Origin: Oscillospiraceae bacterium
Lineage (GTDB): Bacteria > Bacillota > Clostridia > Oscillospirales > Ruminococcaceae
Length of the DNA: 46,073 nt
Reading direction: 5' to 3'
Assembly (NCBI GenBank): GCA_017483465.1
Contig: JAFUWN010000042.1
Location: 1 to 46,073, forward strand
Part shown: piece by piece, positions 7,768-17,158 of the stretch
Position numbering within the stretch: the stretch's first letter is position 1
Layout of the letters: each line of letters begins with the position of its first letter
Notes under the pieces: model-generated
Database searches by the model: none
Seen by the model: the letters and a program-made list of their open reading frames with translations, nothing else
What the model was told of the DNA's origin: nothing
Made by a program: the position numbers and the translations under genes

Positions 7768-8403
7768 TTACGCTCCTTTATAATCAATATAGGCATGATT
7801 GCCGATCACAGTCAGTCTGTCTTCGCAGAACAGGCTGACAGCCTGCGGAAGAATTTTCCATTCTGCCTGTTCCATGACACGTTTCTGCAATACCGGAGGG
7901 GTATCGCCATCCTGAATCTCGACAGCTTTTTGCAGAATGATCGCACCGCCGTCACAGATTTCATTCACGAAATGCACGGTTGCCCCTGTCAGCTTGACAC
8001 CCTTTTCGAGTGCCTTTTCATGGACATGCAGACCATAGAATCCGTCACCGCAGAAAGACGGAATCAAAGACGGATGGACGTTAATAATCTTATTTTCATA
8101 AGCCTGAATCAGAGTTTTATCTAAAATAATCATAAATCCGGCAAGAACAATCAGATCAGCTTTTTCGGCTTCCAGCAGTTTCAGCAGATCTTTTGTATAG
8201 GCCTGATTATCCGGATATTCTTTCCGGTTCAGAATTTCTGATCTGATTCCGTGCTTTTTGGCTCGTTCCAGAGCATAGGCCTCGGGATTGGAAGAAATGA
8301 CACAAGTAATTTTTCCGTTTTTGATTTCTCCCTGTTCCTGAGCGTTGATCAGAGCCTGTAAATTTGTTCCGCCGCCGGAAACCAGTACAATAATATTTTT
8401 CAA
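7768..8403 (-). CDS. purN: Phosphoribosylglycinamide formyltransferase
   Basis: Formylates GAR with 10-formyl-THF to FGAR. 211 residues with the Rossmann start KNIIVLVSGGGTNLQALI, the folate and catalytic region IIVLAGFMIILDKTLI then NKIINVHPSLIPSF (catalytic Asn and His), and GATVHFVNEICDGGAII with the catalytic Asp. I place the start at a TTG at 8401-8403: AAAGGAG lies 8 nt upstream and coincides with the stop codon of the preceding gene, while the upstream ATG has no such site and gives an atypical N-terminal tail. Confidence 0.94.
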   Translation of the reverse strand: MKNIIVLVSGGGTNLQALINAQEQGEIKNGKITCVISSNPEAYALERAKKHGIRSEILNRKEYPDNQAYTKDLLKLLEAEKADLIVLAGFMIILDKTLIQAYENKIINVHPSLIPSFCGDGFYGLHVHEKALEKGVKLTGATVHFVNEICDGGAIILQKAVEIQDGDTPPVLQKRVMEQAEWKILPQAVSLFCEDRLTVIGNHAYIDYKGA

Positions 8404-8416
8404 GAAAATTTCTCCT

Positions 8417-8929
8417 TTATGCCAGTATCTCTGCAATCGAATAAAATATCATGATAATTACAGAGATAACGGCTGTGATAATATAATCTTTGTACATCTC
8501 CTCTTTTTCATCGGGAAACCAGAACAGCTCCGGACTGGAAGGCAGATAACAAATCTGAATTTTCTCACCGATTTCATATCTGCGTTTTCTGAGGTGCATA
8601 CAGTAACGGGAAGTAATCACTTCACTGTCGGTTTCATACTGCAAAACCGGAGCATAAACAGTATATTCCGGTACAGGCATTCCCTGCACGACAGGCTTTC
8701 CTTTTTCATGCTTATAATGATAATCCAGCAGAACAGCTTCTGTAAGAACACCCTTTTCGATGAACTTTTTATAATAAAAATACTGTATCAGACACCAGAT
8801 GACAGCACAGATACAGATGAAAAAATGCACTGTTTCTTCGCTGACCTCCAGTCCCCAGATAATTCCGAAAAACATAATCAGAATGCCGACAGCAACATCC
8901 GGCAGATATCTCTGCGGAAAGTCTTTCAT
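8417..8929 (-). CDS. Membrane protein, DUF3592-like (orf170)
   Basis: 170 residues: two adjacent N-terminal hydrophobic segments ([34 protein letters not shown]), a soluble middle of about 80 residues ([29 protein letters not shown]) and a C-terminal membrane helix. The layout and the APVLQY then GE.I.I.Y.P pattern resemble DUF3592 proteins, whose function is unknown. It overlaps purM by an ATGA junction and is followed directly by purN, so it is translated with the purine genes. Confidence 0.7.
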   Translation of the reverse strand: MKDFPQRYLPDVAVGILIMFFGIIWGLEVSEETVHFFICICAVIWCLIQYFYYKKFIEKGVLTEAVLLDYHYKHEKGKPVVQGMPVPEYTVYAPVLQYETDSEVITSRYCMHLRKRRYEIGEKIQICYLPSSPELFWFPDEKEEMYKDYIITAVISVIIMIFYSIAEILA

Positions 8930-9963
8930 TCCAGAATTACGCCTTCTTCGGATTCTTTCAGTTCCCCGAGAAGATAGGCCTCTGCACCGGCTTCATTCAG
9001 GATTCTGACAGCATTGTCCGCCTCTTCCTGAGCGACACTCAGAATCATACCCACGCCCATATTGAACGTATTGAACATATCACGTTCCGGAATATGGCCG
9101 GTTCTTGCGATCAGTTCAAAAATCGGCAGAATCTGCACATCAGATTTCTTAATATAAGCCGAAATGCCTTTCGGCAGAGAACGGGGAATATTCTCATAGA
9201 ATCCGCCGCCTGTGATATGAGAAACCGACTTGACTGTCACGCTCTTCATAAGCTCCAGAACCGGCTTGACATAAATCTTAGTCGGCGTCAGGAGCGTTTC
9301 ACCGAGTGTTGCACCCAGATCATCAAAATGCATGGACAGATTGCTTGCATTCACATCAAATACTTTTCTGACCAGAGAAAAGCCGTTGGAATGCACACCG
9401 GAAGACTTCAGGGCAATCAGCACATCTCCGGCTTTCTGGGATTCGATATTGACGATTTTTTTCTTATCTACCACACCGACAGAGAAGCCTGCTAAATCAT
9501 ACTCATCCACAGGATAGAAACCGGGCATTTCTGCCGTTTCACCGCCGACTAAAGCACAGCCTGCCTGTACACAGCCGTCAGCCACGCCGGAAACAATCTG
9601 AGCGATCTTCTCCGGATAATTCTTGCCGACTGCAATATAATCCAGGAAAAACTGAGGCTTTGCACCGCAGCAGATAATATCATTCACACACATTGCCACA
9701 CAGTCGATTCCGACAGTGTCATGCTTGTCCAGTAAAAATGCAATTTTCAGCTTTGTGCCGACACCGTCTGTACCGGAGACAAAAACAGGCTTTTCCATTC
9801 CGGTCAGATCGGGTTCAAATAATCCGCCGAAGCCGCCGATTCCGGACAGTACACCTGTAATATTCGTTCTTGCGATATGCTCTTTCATGAGACGGACTGC
9901 CTCATAACCGGCTGTGACATCCACACCGGCTTTTTTATAACTTTCAGAAAAACTATTGCTCAT
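8926..9963 (-). CDS. purM: Phosphoribosylformylglycinamidine cyclo-ligase
   Basis: AIR synthetase, which closes the imidazole ring of FGAM using ATP. 345 residues, normal length. Motifs: [16 protein letters not shown] at the N-terminus, [80 protein letters not shown] and [14 protein letters not shown]. Its start overlaps the purF stop (ATGA) with AGGAG about 7 nt upstream, and its stop overlaps orf170 in the same way. This ties expression of PurF, PurM and orf170 together. Confidence 0.97.
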   Translation of the reverse strand: MSNSFSESYKKAGVDVTAGYEAVRLMKEHIARTNITGVLSGIGGFGGLFEPDLTGMEKPVFVSGTDGVGTKLKIAFLLDKHDTVGIDCVAMCVNDIICCGAKPQFFLDYIAVGKNYPEKIAQIVSGVADGCVQAGCALVGGETAEMPGFYPVDEYDLAGFSVGVVDKKKIVNIESQKAGDVLIALKSSGVHSNGFSLVRKVFDVNASNLSMHFDDLGATLGETLLTPTKIYVKPVLELMKSVTVKSVSHITGGGFYENIPRSLPKGISAYIKKSDVQILPIFELIARTGHIPERDMFNTFNMGVGMILSVAQEEADNAVRILNEAGAEAYLLGELKESEEGVILE

Positions 9964-11390
9964 GATTTTTCTCCTATTTTATTTTCAAATTTATTCTTCG
10001 GCATTTCTGAGGGAACTGCAACCGGATAATCACCTGTAAAACAGCCGGTACAGAATCCGCATTTTGCCTCCTGAGCGATCTGTTTTACCCCCTCAACACT
10101 CAGATATCCAAGTGAATCCGCACCGATCTGCCGGCAGATTTCCGGTATGCTCATACGGCAGGCGATCAGATGTTCCCTGCTGTCGATATCGACACCGAAA
10201 TAACACGGACTGACGAACGGCGGACAGGAAACCCGGAAATGAATTTCCTTTGCTCCGGCATCACGCAGAAGCTTCACAATTCTGGCCGAAGTCGTACCTC
10301 TGACAATACTGTCATCAATCAGAACGACCCGTTTTCCGGCAACTGTCTCCCGGACGGCATTTAATTTCAGATTAACAGAACTTGTCCTCTGCTGCTGACT
10401 CGGCTGAATAAACGTTCTGCCGATATAACGATTTTTGATAAAGCCTACACCATAGGGAATCCCGGAAGCATGAGAAAATCCGAGAGCGGCATCCAGACCG
10501 CTGTCCGGAACGCCGATGACAACATCAGCTTCAACGGGATGTTCTTTCCAGAGAAATTCTCCTGCCCGGAGTCTTGCTCTGTGAACGCTACAGCCTTCCA
10601 GAACAGAATCCGGCCTTGCAAAATACACATACTCGAACACACACATAGAAGATTTTTTTCCGCAATGTGTCCGGATAGAACGGATTCCCTCCGGTTCGGC
10701 GACGATAATTTCACCGGGGAGCAGATCACGTTCAAATTCCGCACCGACTGCATCAAGAGCACAGGTTTCTGAAGCGAATACCACACCGCCGTCCGGAAAG
10801 CTGCCCATCACCAGCGGCCGGAAGCCGTTCGGATCACGGGCGGCAATCAGTTTCTGAGCGGACATGATCACCAGTGAATAGGCACCTTTGAGATCATACA
10901 TGGCATGTTCGACGGCACGTTCGATCGAATCTTTTTTTAACCTGTGTTCTGTCAGACAATAAGAAATCACTTCTGTATCGTTGGTAGACTGAAAAATAGC
11001 ACCCTTGAGTTCATAGCGTTCTCTGAGCATATGTGCATTGACCAGATTTCCGTTATGTGCAATTGCAAGAGGGCCTTTCACATGGCGGACAACCAGCGGC
11101 TGAGCATTGACTCTGTTATTGCTTCCGGTTGTGGAATATCTCACATGTCCGATCGAGATTGTTCCCTGTCCCAGCTTGTCAATCACAGACTGGTCAAACA
11201 CTTCCTGCACCAGTCCGGTATCTTTATGATGTGAAAAAACGCCCTGATCATTCACAACAATCCCGCAGCTTTCCTGCCCTCTGTGCTGGAGAGCGAACAG
11301 CCCCGCATAAGTCACCGGTGCAATTTCAGAAGCCTGTTTCAGATAGACTCCGAATACACCGCATTCTTCATGGATTCCCGTATGCTGCAA
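9960..11390 (-). CDS. purF: Amidophosphoribosyltransferase (active form)
   Basis: First committed step of purine synthesis: PRPP plus glutamine to phosphoribosylamine. 476 residues. A short propeptide ends before the catalytic Cys10 (EECGVFGVY), as in Bacillus-type PurF. The glutaminase domain shows GHVRYSTTG and AHNGNLVN; the PRPP loop is [14 protein letters not shown] near residues 356-368. Cysteines at [12 protein letters not shown] and the C-terminal CGFCTGC fit the Fe-S cluster of the Bacillus type. The only start that preserves the propeptide is a TTG at 11388-11390, 6 bp after the preceding gene. The paralogue upstream lacks the catalytic Cys. Confidence 0.95.
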   Translation of the reverse strand: MQHTGIHEECGVFGVYLKQASEIAPVTYAGLFALQHRGQESCGIVVNDQGVFSHHKDTGLVQEVFDQSVIDKLGQGTISIGHVRYSTTGSNNRVNAQPLVVRHVKGPLAIAHNGNLVNAHMLRERYELKGAIFQSTNDTEVISYCLTEHRLKKDSIERAVEHAMYDLKGAYSLVIMSAQKLIAARDPNGFRPLVMGSFPDGGVVFASETCALDAVGAEFERDLLPGEIIVAEPEGIRSIRTHCGKKSSMCVFEYVYFARPDSVLEGCSVHRARLRAGEFLWKEHPVEADVVIGVPDSGLDAALGFSHASGIPYGVGFIKNRYIGRTFIQPSQQQRTSSVNLKLNAVRETVAGKRVVLIDDSIVRGTTSARIVKLLRDAGAKEIHFRVSCPPFVSPCYFGVDIDSREHLIACRMSIPEICRQIGADSLGYLSVEGVKQIAQEAKCGFCTGCFTGDYPVAVPSEMPKNKFENKIGEKS

Positions 11391-11396
11391 AGTCCA

Positions 11397-12821
11397 TCAT
11401 TCCTTTCCGTTCCAGCAGTAAGTACAAAGATGACATTCCGGCCTGTTAATCGCTCTGATCGTTCCCGGCAGGGACTGGAATTCGAGAGAAGTCAGTTTCA
11501 GTCTGCGGCAGATTTCATCACGGAGTTTTCTGCCTCGTTCGGTTTCAGAATCGCTGTATTCGGCAAGATATTTAATCCCCTCGGCACCCTCGAAAGAATC
11601 AATCACCTGACGGGCGATCAGTTCCATTTCGGAAGTACTTCTGGAGAAATTCAGATATTTACAGCCGTACATAATCGGCGGACAGGCCGAACGCATATGC
11701 ACTTCCTTTGCACCGTTCTCATAGAGAAATTCGACTGTTTCACGCATTTGTGTGCCTCTGACGATACTGTCATCGACAAACAGCAGTTTCTTGCCTTCGA
11801 TCAGCTCATGCACCGGAATCAGCTTCATCTTAGCGACCTGATTTCTCAGTTTCTGACTGGTCGGCATGAAACTTCTCGGCCATGTGGGCGTATATTTGAT
11901 AAACGGTCTTGCGAACGGAATTCCGCTCCTGTTGGCATAGCCGATTGCATGGGGCGTTCCGGAATCCGGTACGCCGCAGACATAGTCCACATCCGGAAGC
12001 CTGCCGGCTTTGATGTCATTTTCTGCCATGATTTCACCGTTTCTGGTTCGCATGACTTCGACATTGACACCTTCATAGACCGCATTCGGATAGCCGTAAT
12101 ATGTCCACATGAAAGAACAGATTTTCAGATCTTCCTCATTGCCGGGCGAGAGCGTTTCACAGCTTTTTGCTGTAATTCTGACGATTTCTCCGGCTTTCAG
12201 TTCTTTATGCGTATAATACCCCAGTTTCTGAAATGCGAACGATTCCAGCGACAGGCAATAGCCGTCTTCCCGTTTGCCGATGATAATCGGCAGTCTGCCG
12301 AATTTGTCACGGGCGGCAATAATACCGTCTTCTGTGAGAATAATCAGCGACATTGTGCCGACAATTTTTTCCTGTGCGCATCTGATACCGTCAGTAAAAT
12401 TATTTTTCTGTGAAATCAGTGCTCCGATCAGGTCGCCGGAATTGATATTGCCGCTGCTCATGGATTCAAAACTTGCACAGCCGTTTTCTAGTAACTCGTC
12501 TACCAATTCTTTGGTATTCTGAATAATGCCGATACTGCAGACTGCAAACAGGCCTAATTTAGAACGCATTAAGATCGGCTGGGGGTCGGTATCGCTGATA
12601 CAGCCGATACAGAGACTGCCGTGCATGGAATTAATATCGCCCTCGAACTTTGTCCGGAACGGAGAATTTTCAATACTGTGAATACTTCTCTGGAAGCCGT
12701 GGGTTTTGCAATAGGCAGTCATTCCGCCCCGGCGGGTGCCGAGGTGGGAATGATAATCCGTTCCGAAAAAGACATCTGTAATGCAATCATTTTCCGATGC
12801 TGCTCCGAAAAATCCGCCCAT
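11397..12821 (-). CDS. PurF paralogue lacking the glutaminase cysteine
   Basis: 474 residues, homologous over the full length to PurF: glutaminase-like N-domain, PRPP loop [14 protein letters not shown] near residues 346-359, CPPIMYGC and a C-terminal CHLCTYC like the Fe-S ligands. However it begins MGGFFGAASEND: Gly stands where the catalytic Cys should be, and the GHVRYSTTG motif is not kept (HLGTRRGGM instead). The start is firm, with GGAG 6 nt upstream and purC ending 1 bp away, so no missed Cys-containing start exists nearby. It may use ammonia, regulate the true PurF, or do another phosphoribosyl transfer. It is often annotated simply as amidophosphoribosyltransferase. Confidence 0.9.
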   Translation of the reverse strand: MGGFFGAASENDCITDVFFGTDYHSHLGTRRGGMTAYCKTHGFQRSIHSIENSPFRTKFEGDINSMHGSLCIGCISDTDPQPILMRSKLGLFAVCSIGIIQNTKELVDELLENGCASFESMSSGNINSGDLIGALISQKNNFTDGIRCAQEKIVGTMSLIILTEDGIIAARDKFGRLPIIIGKREDGYCLSLESFAFQKLGYYTHKELKAGEIVRITAKSCETLSPGNEEDLKICSFMWTYYGYPNAVYEGVNVEVMRTRNGEIMAENDIKAGRLPDVDYVCGVPDSGTPHAIGYANRSGIPFARPFIKYTPTWPRSFMPTSQKLRNQVAKMKLIPVHELIEGKKLLFVDDSIVRGTQMRETVEFLYENGAKEVHMRSACPPIMYGCKYLNFSRSTSEMELIARQVIDSFEGAEGIKYLAEYSDSETERGRKLRDEICRRLKLTSLEFQSLPGTIRAINRPECHLCTYCWNGKE

Positions 12822-12822
12822 A

Positions 12823-13542
12823 TTATTCTCCCATCAGTCGTTTCATGATTTCCTGATAAGCTTCTTCGACACCGCCCATATCTCTGCGGAATCTGTCTTT
12901 ATCAAGCTTTTCATGCGTAGTGCTGTCCCAGAAACGGCAGGTATCCGGAGAGATTTCATCCGCAAGCAGAATTTCACCATGGAAACGGCCGAATTCGATC
13001 TTGAAATCAATCAGATCAATATTTAATTTCTTGAAGAATTCCAGCATGAATGCATTGACCTTGAATGCATATTCTGCGACTTTGGCGAGTTCTTCCTTGG
13101 TAGCCAGACCCAGAGCCAGAGCATAATAATCATTGATAAACGGATCGCCTAAATCATCATTCTTGTAAGAAAATTCCAGAATCGGAGTCAGCAGCTGTTT
13201 TCCCTCTTCCACGCCCATTCTCTTGGAGAAAGAACCGGCAGCTACGTTTCTGATAATGACTTCCAGGGGCAGAATTTCCACTTTCTTCACGATAGTTTCA
13301 CGATCGGAAATTTCTTCTACCAGATGTGTAGGGATTCCGGCCTGTTCCTGAAGCAGTTTGAACATGTAGTTTGTCATCTTGTTATTGATGACACCCTTGC
13401 CGGAGATAGTACCTTTCTTTTCGCCGTTGAATGCTGTTGCATCATCTTTATAGTCTACAATTACCAGATCAGGGTCATTGGTTGCATATACTTTCTTAGC
13501 CTTGCCTTCGTAGAGCTGTTCGCCTTTGATCATATTTTCCAT
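12823..13542 (-). CDS. purC: SAICAR synthase
   Basis: Joins aspartate to CAIR with ATP to make SAICAR. 239 residues, the usual bacterial size. Motifs: [12 protein letters not shown] at the N-terminus, [45 protein letters not shown] and [14 protein letters not shown]. The start at 13542 has GGAGG 8 nt upstream. The stop is 1 bp from the start of the PurF paralogue. The product needs PurB, which is not in the window. Confidence 0.97.
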   Translation of the reverse strand: MENMIKGEQLYEGKAKKVYATNDPDLVIVDYKDDATAFNGEKKGTISGKGVINNKMTNYMFKLLQEQAGIPTHLVEEISDRETIVKKVEILPLEVIIRNVAAGSFSKRMGVEEGKQLLTPILEFSYKNDDLGDPFINDYYALALGLATKEELAKVAEYAFKVNAFMLEFFKKLNIDLIDFKIEFGRFHGEILLADEISPDTCRFWDSTTHEKLDKDRFRRDMGGVEEAYQEIMKRLMGE

Positions 13543-13566
13543 TTCAAAAACCTCCAAAAAAATAGA

Positions 13567-14067
13567 TTATAATTCTTCTGCCATTTTCTGAACGGCAACA
13601 TCTTTCTTTCTGACACCCTCGGCCATATCGGATTTCATTTTCTGTAAATCCTCGGCAAGTGCAGGGTCAGAGAGTGCAAGAATCTGAGCCGCTAAAATTG
13701 CCGCATTTGCTGCACCGTCAATGCCGACTGTCGCAACCGGAATGCCGGGGGGCATCTGAACGGTGGATAACAGTGCATCCATCCCGTCGAGGGCACTGGA
13801 CTTGATCGGAATGCCGATCACCGGCAGAATCGTATGTGCTGCCAGTACACCTGCAAGATGTGCGGCTTTGCCGGCAGCGGCGATAATCACGCCAAAGCCG
13901 TTTTCGGCGGCATGTTTTGCGAAGTCAGCGGCTTCTTCGGGTGTCCGGTGAGCGGACATGACATGCACTTCATACGGAATCTCAAAATCCTTGAGTTTTT
14001 TGACCGCATTCTGTACAATCGGGAAATCGCTGTCGCTTCCCATGATAATTGCTGCTTTTTTTGACAT
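13567..14067 (-). CDS. purE: N5-CAIR mutase (class I PurE)
   Basis: Moves the carboxyl group of N5-CAIR to give CAIR. 166 residues beginning MSKKAAIIMGSDSDFPIV, with the class I signature GSDSD, the AHRTPE motif (HVMSAHRTPEEAADFA) and PVIGIPIKSSALDGMDALLS. The start at 14067 has GAGG 6 nt upstream; an open frame runs further up but is not PurE-like. First gene of the compact purine cluster. The partner purK is not here. Confidence 0.96.
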   Translation of the reverse strand: MSKKAAIIMGSDSDFPIVQNAVKKLKDFEIPYEVHVMSAHRTPEEAADFAKHAAENGFGVIIAAAGKAAHLAGVLAAHTILPVIGIPIKSSALDGMDALLSTVQMPPGIPVATVGIDGAANAAILAAQILALSDPALAEDLQKMKSDMAEGVRKKDVAVQKMAEEL

Positions 14068-14106
14068 AGAATGCCTCGTTTCTCCGTGCATAAGATTAAA
14101 AATGCG

Positions 14107-14139
14107 ATTGCAGTACTGCACGGTTTTTCTGACTGCAAT
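14107..14139. promoter_or_regulatory. Dyad in the leader of the purine cluster
   Basis: ATTGCAGT (14107-14114) and ACTGCAAT (14132-14139) form a perfect 8 bp inverted repeat. Within it TGCAGTACTGCA (14109-14120) is a perfect 12 bp palindrome. It lies in the 79 bp gap between the unknown gene at 14147 and purE, about 40 bp before the purE ATG. It could be an operator or an RNA hairpin controlling purE. It does not match the CCGAAC PurBox of Bacillus and has no U-run. Confidence 0.35.
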
Positions 14140-14146
14140 ACTAAAT

Positions 14147-15109
14147 TTATTCCACAGCGGCAATATCTGCTGCTGTCAGAATCATTTGATTCTCCGGACT
14201 TCTCCGGAAAAACAGATGTATTTCCATCTGTTTTGGTTCTGTCCCGGAATTCACATGATACCTTGTCCGGAACGTGAAATCATAAGCCCCGCTTTCACGG
14301 CGATAGAATGCAAAATGATCTGCCTTGTCAAACACGGCATGTTCCGGAACTATATTTTTCACCAGTGTACTGAAATATTCATTGACAGAAATTTCACCGA
14401 GATTCCGGAAATTATTTTCCCGGAGCATTTGGATATAATTTTCTGCACAGCTGTTGATCCGTGACAGATTGTCAGCCGTCAGTTCTGACAAATAGAACTG
14501 ATTGCTGATTTTCCATTCCAGATTCAGATTTTCCGCAATATTACAGGAAAATTTCGCACTCCGGAGCAGAGGGGGCGTTTCTTCCGCATCATAGATAAAT
14601 ATTTTTTTCTCATTCTGCACGGTGATCAGGCTGTCATGATATTCGGCAGAAAGAAAACTTTCCTGAAACACAGGCTGATAATTCCGGTCAAGAATAATTT
14701 TTCTGCCGTCCTGTGCGACTGCGGCGATATGAAACCCATTCCCGAGCGTTTCCACAGAACTGAAAACAAACGGCAGAATCACATTTTCTTCATAATCAAT
14801 ACCGCCGATCAGTATTTTCTGATCTATCCGGCCGGAAACCAGTACCAGAGAATTTGTCACATCCAGAATATCAATCCAATCCGGCTCGATCAGTATACTG
14901 AGATCTGCCCCGAGCAGACCGCAGCCGCCGTCTGCACTGTGAAACACCTGCAATTCCCCGAAACTGCGGACGATAGATTCCACACGGCTGTCACGGGTGC
15001 TGTTCTCTGTATTTTTTGTGACATCGAAATAAAATCTTGTCAGGAACACACAGAGAATAATCACGATAATAAACAGCATGGAAATCAGGAATTTTGTCTG
15101 ACTGTTCAC
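14147..15109 (-). CDS. Membrane-anchored extracytoplasmic protein of unknown function
   Basis: 320 residues. The N-terminus is a clear signal anchor (FLISMLFIIVIILCVFLTRFYF, about residues 7-28) with little positive charge after it; the rest is soluble, beta-rich in its first half (short strands such as LVLVSGRIDQKILIGG, repeated V/I patterns, propeller-like in feel) and helical later. No motif I recognise. It follows the glycosyltransferase by 3 bp and is probably cotranscribed with it, so a cell-envelope role is a reasonable guess. Confidence 0.75.
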   Translation of the reverse strand: MNSQTKFLISMLFIIVIILCVFLTRFYFDVTKNTENSTRDSRVESIVRSFGELQVFHSADGGCGLLGADLSILIEPDWIDILDVTNSLVLVSGRIDQKILIGGIDYEENVILPFVFSSVETLGNGFHIAAVAQDGRKIILDRNYQPVFQESFLSAEYHDSLITVQNEKKIFIYDAEETPPLLRSAKFSCNIAENLNLEWKISNQFYLSELTADNLSRINSCAENYIQMLRENNFRNLGEISVNEYFSTLVKNIVPEHAVFDKADHFAFYRRESGAYDFTFRTRYHVNSGTEPKQMEIHLFFRRSPENQMILTAADIAAVE

Positions 15110-15112
15110 AGA

Positions 15113-16090
15113 TCAGTTCTCCTGCATTTTATCCTGATTTCTGGAACGGTAAATTTCTTCATTTTCACGCATCAGATAAATCGGTCTGTGTTTGGATTCC
15201 ATATAGGCTTTTGCCAGGTACTGTGCGGAAATTCCGGTACAGAACATTTGCAGACCGCCGATCAGGAACAGGGCACACATCATACCGGTCTGTGACCGCA
15301 TCATATCTTCCTGCACGGCCTGTACAATCCAGACGATAAATAAAACAAATCCGATCACACAAGCTAAAATTCCCAGAATGCAGGCAATCATCAGCGGAGC
15401 TGTAGAAAAGGCCATAATTCCTTCGAGCGAATACCGGAACAGTCCCCAGAATGACCAGGATGTCGAACCGGCGACACGCTCTACATTCTCATATTCGATA
15501 TATCTGGTTTTAAATCCGACCCAGCTGAAAATGCCTTTGGAGAATCTGTTATACTCATGCATTTCCAGAATGGCATTGACCATCTGCCGGGACATGAACC
15601 GGAAATCCTGAGCACCGTCTACAATTTCAGTCTGAGAAATTTTATTCATGATTTTATAGAACAATCTCGCAAAAGCCGAGCGGATTTTAGATTCTCCCTT
15701 ACGGCTGACTCTTCTGGTAGTCGCACAGTCATATTCACCGTCTTTGACAAAATTATACATTTTGGGCAAAAATGCGGGCGGATGCTGCAAATCGGCATCC
15801 ATGACGACAACATAATCCCCTTTTGCGTTCTCCAGTCCGGCGAACATGCCGGCTTCCTTGCCGAAATTTCTTGAAAACGAAATATATCTGACACGCATAT
15901 CTTTCAGAGCCATTTCCCTGAGCAGAATCAGTGTCTTATCTCTGGAGCCGTCATCAATAAACACCAGTTCAAACGTCAGTTCAGAATGTTCATTCTGCAT
16001 CTGCTGCATAATTTTCTGGATTTCTTCATAAAATAACGGGAGTGATTCTTCTTCATTATAACATGGAACAACAATAGAAACTAATTTCAT
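15113..16090 (-). CDS. Polyprenyl-phosphate glycosyltransferase, GtrB/DPM1 type
   Basis: Family GT2 enzyme that transfers a sugar from a nucleotide donor to a lipid carrier at the inner membrane face. 325 residues: MKLVSIVVPCYNEEESLP at the N-terminus, ELVFIDDGSRDKT, YVVVMDADLQHPP (the DxD site), then KGIFSWVGFKTRYIEYENVERVAGSTSW typical of the GtrB group, and two C-terminal membrane helices (IACILGILACVIGFVLFIVWI and MCALFLIGGLQMFCTGISAQYLA). Start at 16090 with AGGAGG 7 nt upstream. It has its own promoter at 16151-16179. Sugar and acceptor cannot be read from the sequence. Confidence 0.9.
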   Translation of the reverse strand: MKLVSIVVPCYNEEESLPLFYEEIQKIMQQMQNEHSELTFELVFIDDGSRDKTLILLREMALKDMRVRYISFSRNFGKEAGMFAGLENAKGDYVVVMDADLQHPPAFLPKMYNFVKDGEYDCATTRRVSRKGESKIRSAFARLFYKIMNKISQTEIVDGAQDFRFMSRQMVNAILEMHEYNRFSKGIFSWVGFKTRYIEYENVERVAGSTSWSFWGLFRYSLEGIMAFSTAPLMIACILGILACVIGFVLFIVWIVQAVQEDMMRSQTGMMCALFLIGGLQMFCTGISAQYLAKAYMESKHRPIYLMRENEEIYRSRNQDKMQEN

Positions 16091-16150
16091 TCGTCTGCCT
16101 CCTGACATTGACACTTCCGGAACAGATTTCCGGAACATGATACCATGTTT

Positions 16151-16179
16151 ATTTTATCACAAATCTGAATATTTGTCAA
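16151..16179 (-). promoter_or_regulatory. Promoter for the glycosyltransferase transcript
   Basis: On the minus strand TTGACA (16174-16179), a 17 bp spacer, then TAAAAT (16151-16156). About 60 bp upstream of the glycosyltransferase start and just after the terminator of the preceding operon. It may also drive the purine cluster by readthrough, since no terminator is seen between 15109 and 14067. Confidence 0.8.
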
Positions 16180-16220
16180 GAAAGTTTGAGATAATCCGGA
16201 CTTTATTTTCTGAATTTCTG

Positions 16221-16260
16221 AAAAAAAATATCGTCTGCCGGAAAACAGACGATTTTTTTT
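16221..16260 (-). terminator. Rho-independent terminator after mrp
   Basis: Perfect 8 bp stem ATCGTCTG (16230-16237) / CAGACGAT (16246-16253), loop CCGGAAAA, flanked by a run of A on one side and T on the other, so it can work in both directions. It ends the radC-uvrB-uvrA-cls-mrp run 3 bp beyond the mrp stop. Confidence 0.9.
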
Positions 16261-16263
16261 ATT

Positions 16264-17100
16264 TTATTCACCCAGCAGATGAGCAACAGCAGAATCAATT
16301 TCAGTACATTCATGCAGCTCGATCACGCCCAGATCACAGCATTTTGCCAGTGACGGGTCAAACGGCAGCTGTGCCAGCAGCGGAATATGATATTTCTCAG
16401 CGATTTCCGCCGTATGGCTTTCACCGTAGATCATGATTTTCTTTCCGCAGTCTGGACAGACAGCATAACTCATATTTTCAACAAGACCCAGAACCGGAAT
16501 ATTCATCATTTCTGCCATTCTGACGGCTTTCTGCACGATCATGGATACTAAATCCTGCGGAGAAGTCACAATGACAATGCCGTCAACAGGAATACTCTGG
16601 AATACAGTCAGAGGCACATCACCTGTTCCGGGGGGCATATCCACAAACATATAGTCCACATCATCCCAGATGACATCTGTCCAGAACTGCTTGACAACCC
16701 CTGCAATGACAGGGCCTCTCCAGACAACAGGGTCAGTATCATGCTCCAGCATGAGATTGACAGACATAATATCAATTCCCATTTTAGACCGTGCCGGAAT
16801 CATGCCGAGTTCGTTTCCGAGAACTTTATCATGCACGCCGAAGGCTTTCGGAATCGAAGGGCCTGTAATATCGGCATCGAGGATTGCCGCATGTTTGCCG
16901 GCTCTCTGCATACCGACTGCCAGCATGGAAGATACCAGAGATTTTCCGACACCGCCCTTGCCGCTGACGACGGCAATCACTTTCTTGATTTTGCTTAATT
17001 CGTTTGGCTTTTCGTGCAAATCCTGCGGAGCAGTCCGCTCACCGCAGGCACTGCCGCAGGTACTGCAATCGTGTGTACAATTCTGATTTTCTGTGCTCAT
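16264..17100 (-). CDS. mrp: Mrp/NBP35-family Fe-S carrier ATPase
   Basis: P-loop ATPase that carries or assembles Fe-S clusters in the cytosol. 278 residues: an N-terminal cysteine cluster (CTHDCSTCGSAC), deviant Walker A VVSGKGGVGKSLVSSMLA near residue 45, MGIDIMSVNLMLE, DYMFVDMPPGTGDVPLT and the C-terminal CPDC motif that binds the bridging cluster. Starts 58 bp after cls without a terminator between them. PurF and IspG in this window are likely Fe-S client proteins, but no link is shown by the sequence. Confidence 0.93.
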   Translation of the reverse strand: MSTENQNCTHDCSTCGSACGERTAPQDLHEKPNELSKIKKVIAVVSGKGGVGKSLVSSMLAVGMQRAGKHAAILDADITGPSIPKAFGVHDKVLGNELGMIPARSKMGIDIMSVNLMLEHDTDPVVWRGPVIAGVVKQFWTDVIWDDVDYMFVDMPPGTGDVPLTVFQSIPVDGIVIVTSPQDLVSMIVQKAVRMAEMMNIPVLGLVENMSYAVCPDCGKKIMIYGESHTAEIAEKYHIPLLAQLPFDPSLAKCCDLGVIELHECTEIDSAVAHLLGE

Positions 17101-17158
17101 AATTTAAAACAACTCCTTTAAAAATTAAAATTAAAATTTAAAATACTATTTTATATCA

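Noticed and set aside
11283-12413. Open frame of 376 codons on the plus strand opposite the PurF paralogue
   Set aside because: It lies antisense to well-conserved genes, has no ribosome binding site and reads as a low-quality protein rich in Phe, Arg and Cys, the usual shadow of this codon use.
14068-14146. Guanine riboswitch or Bacillus-type PurBox before purE
   Set aside because: The leader is too short for the three-way junction and no CCGAAC motif is present.
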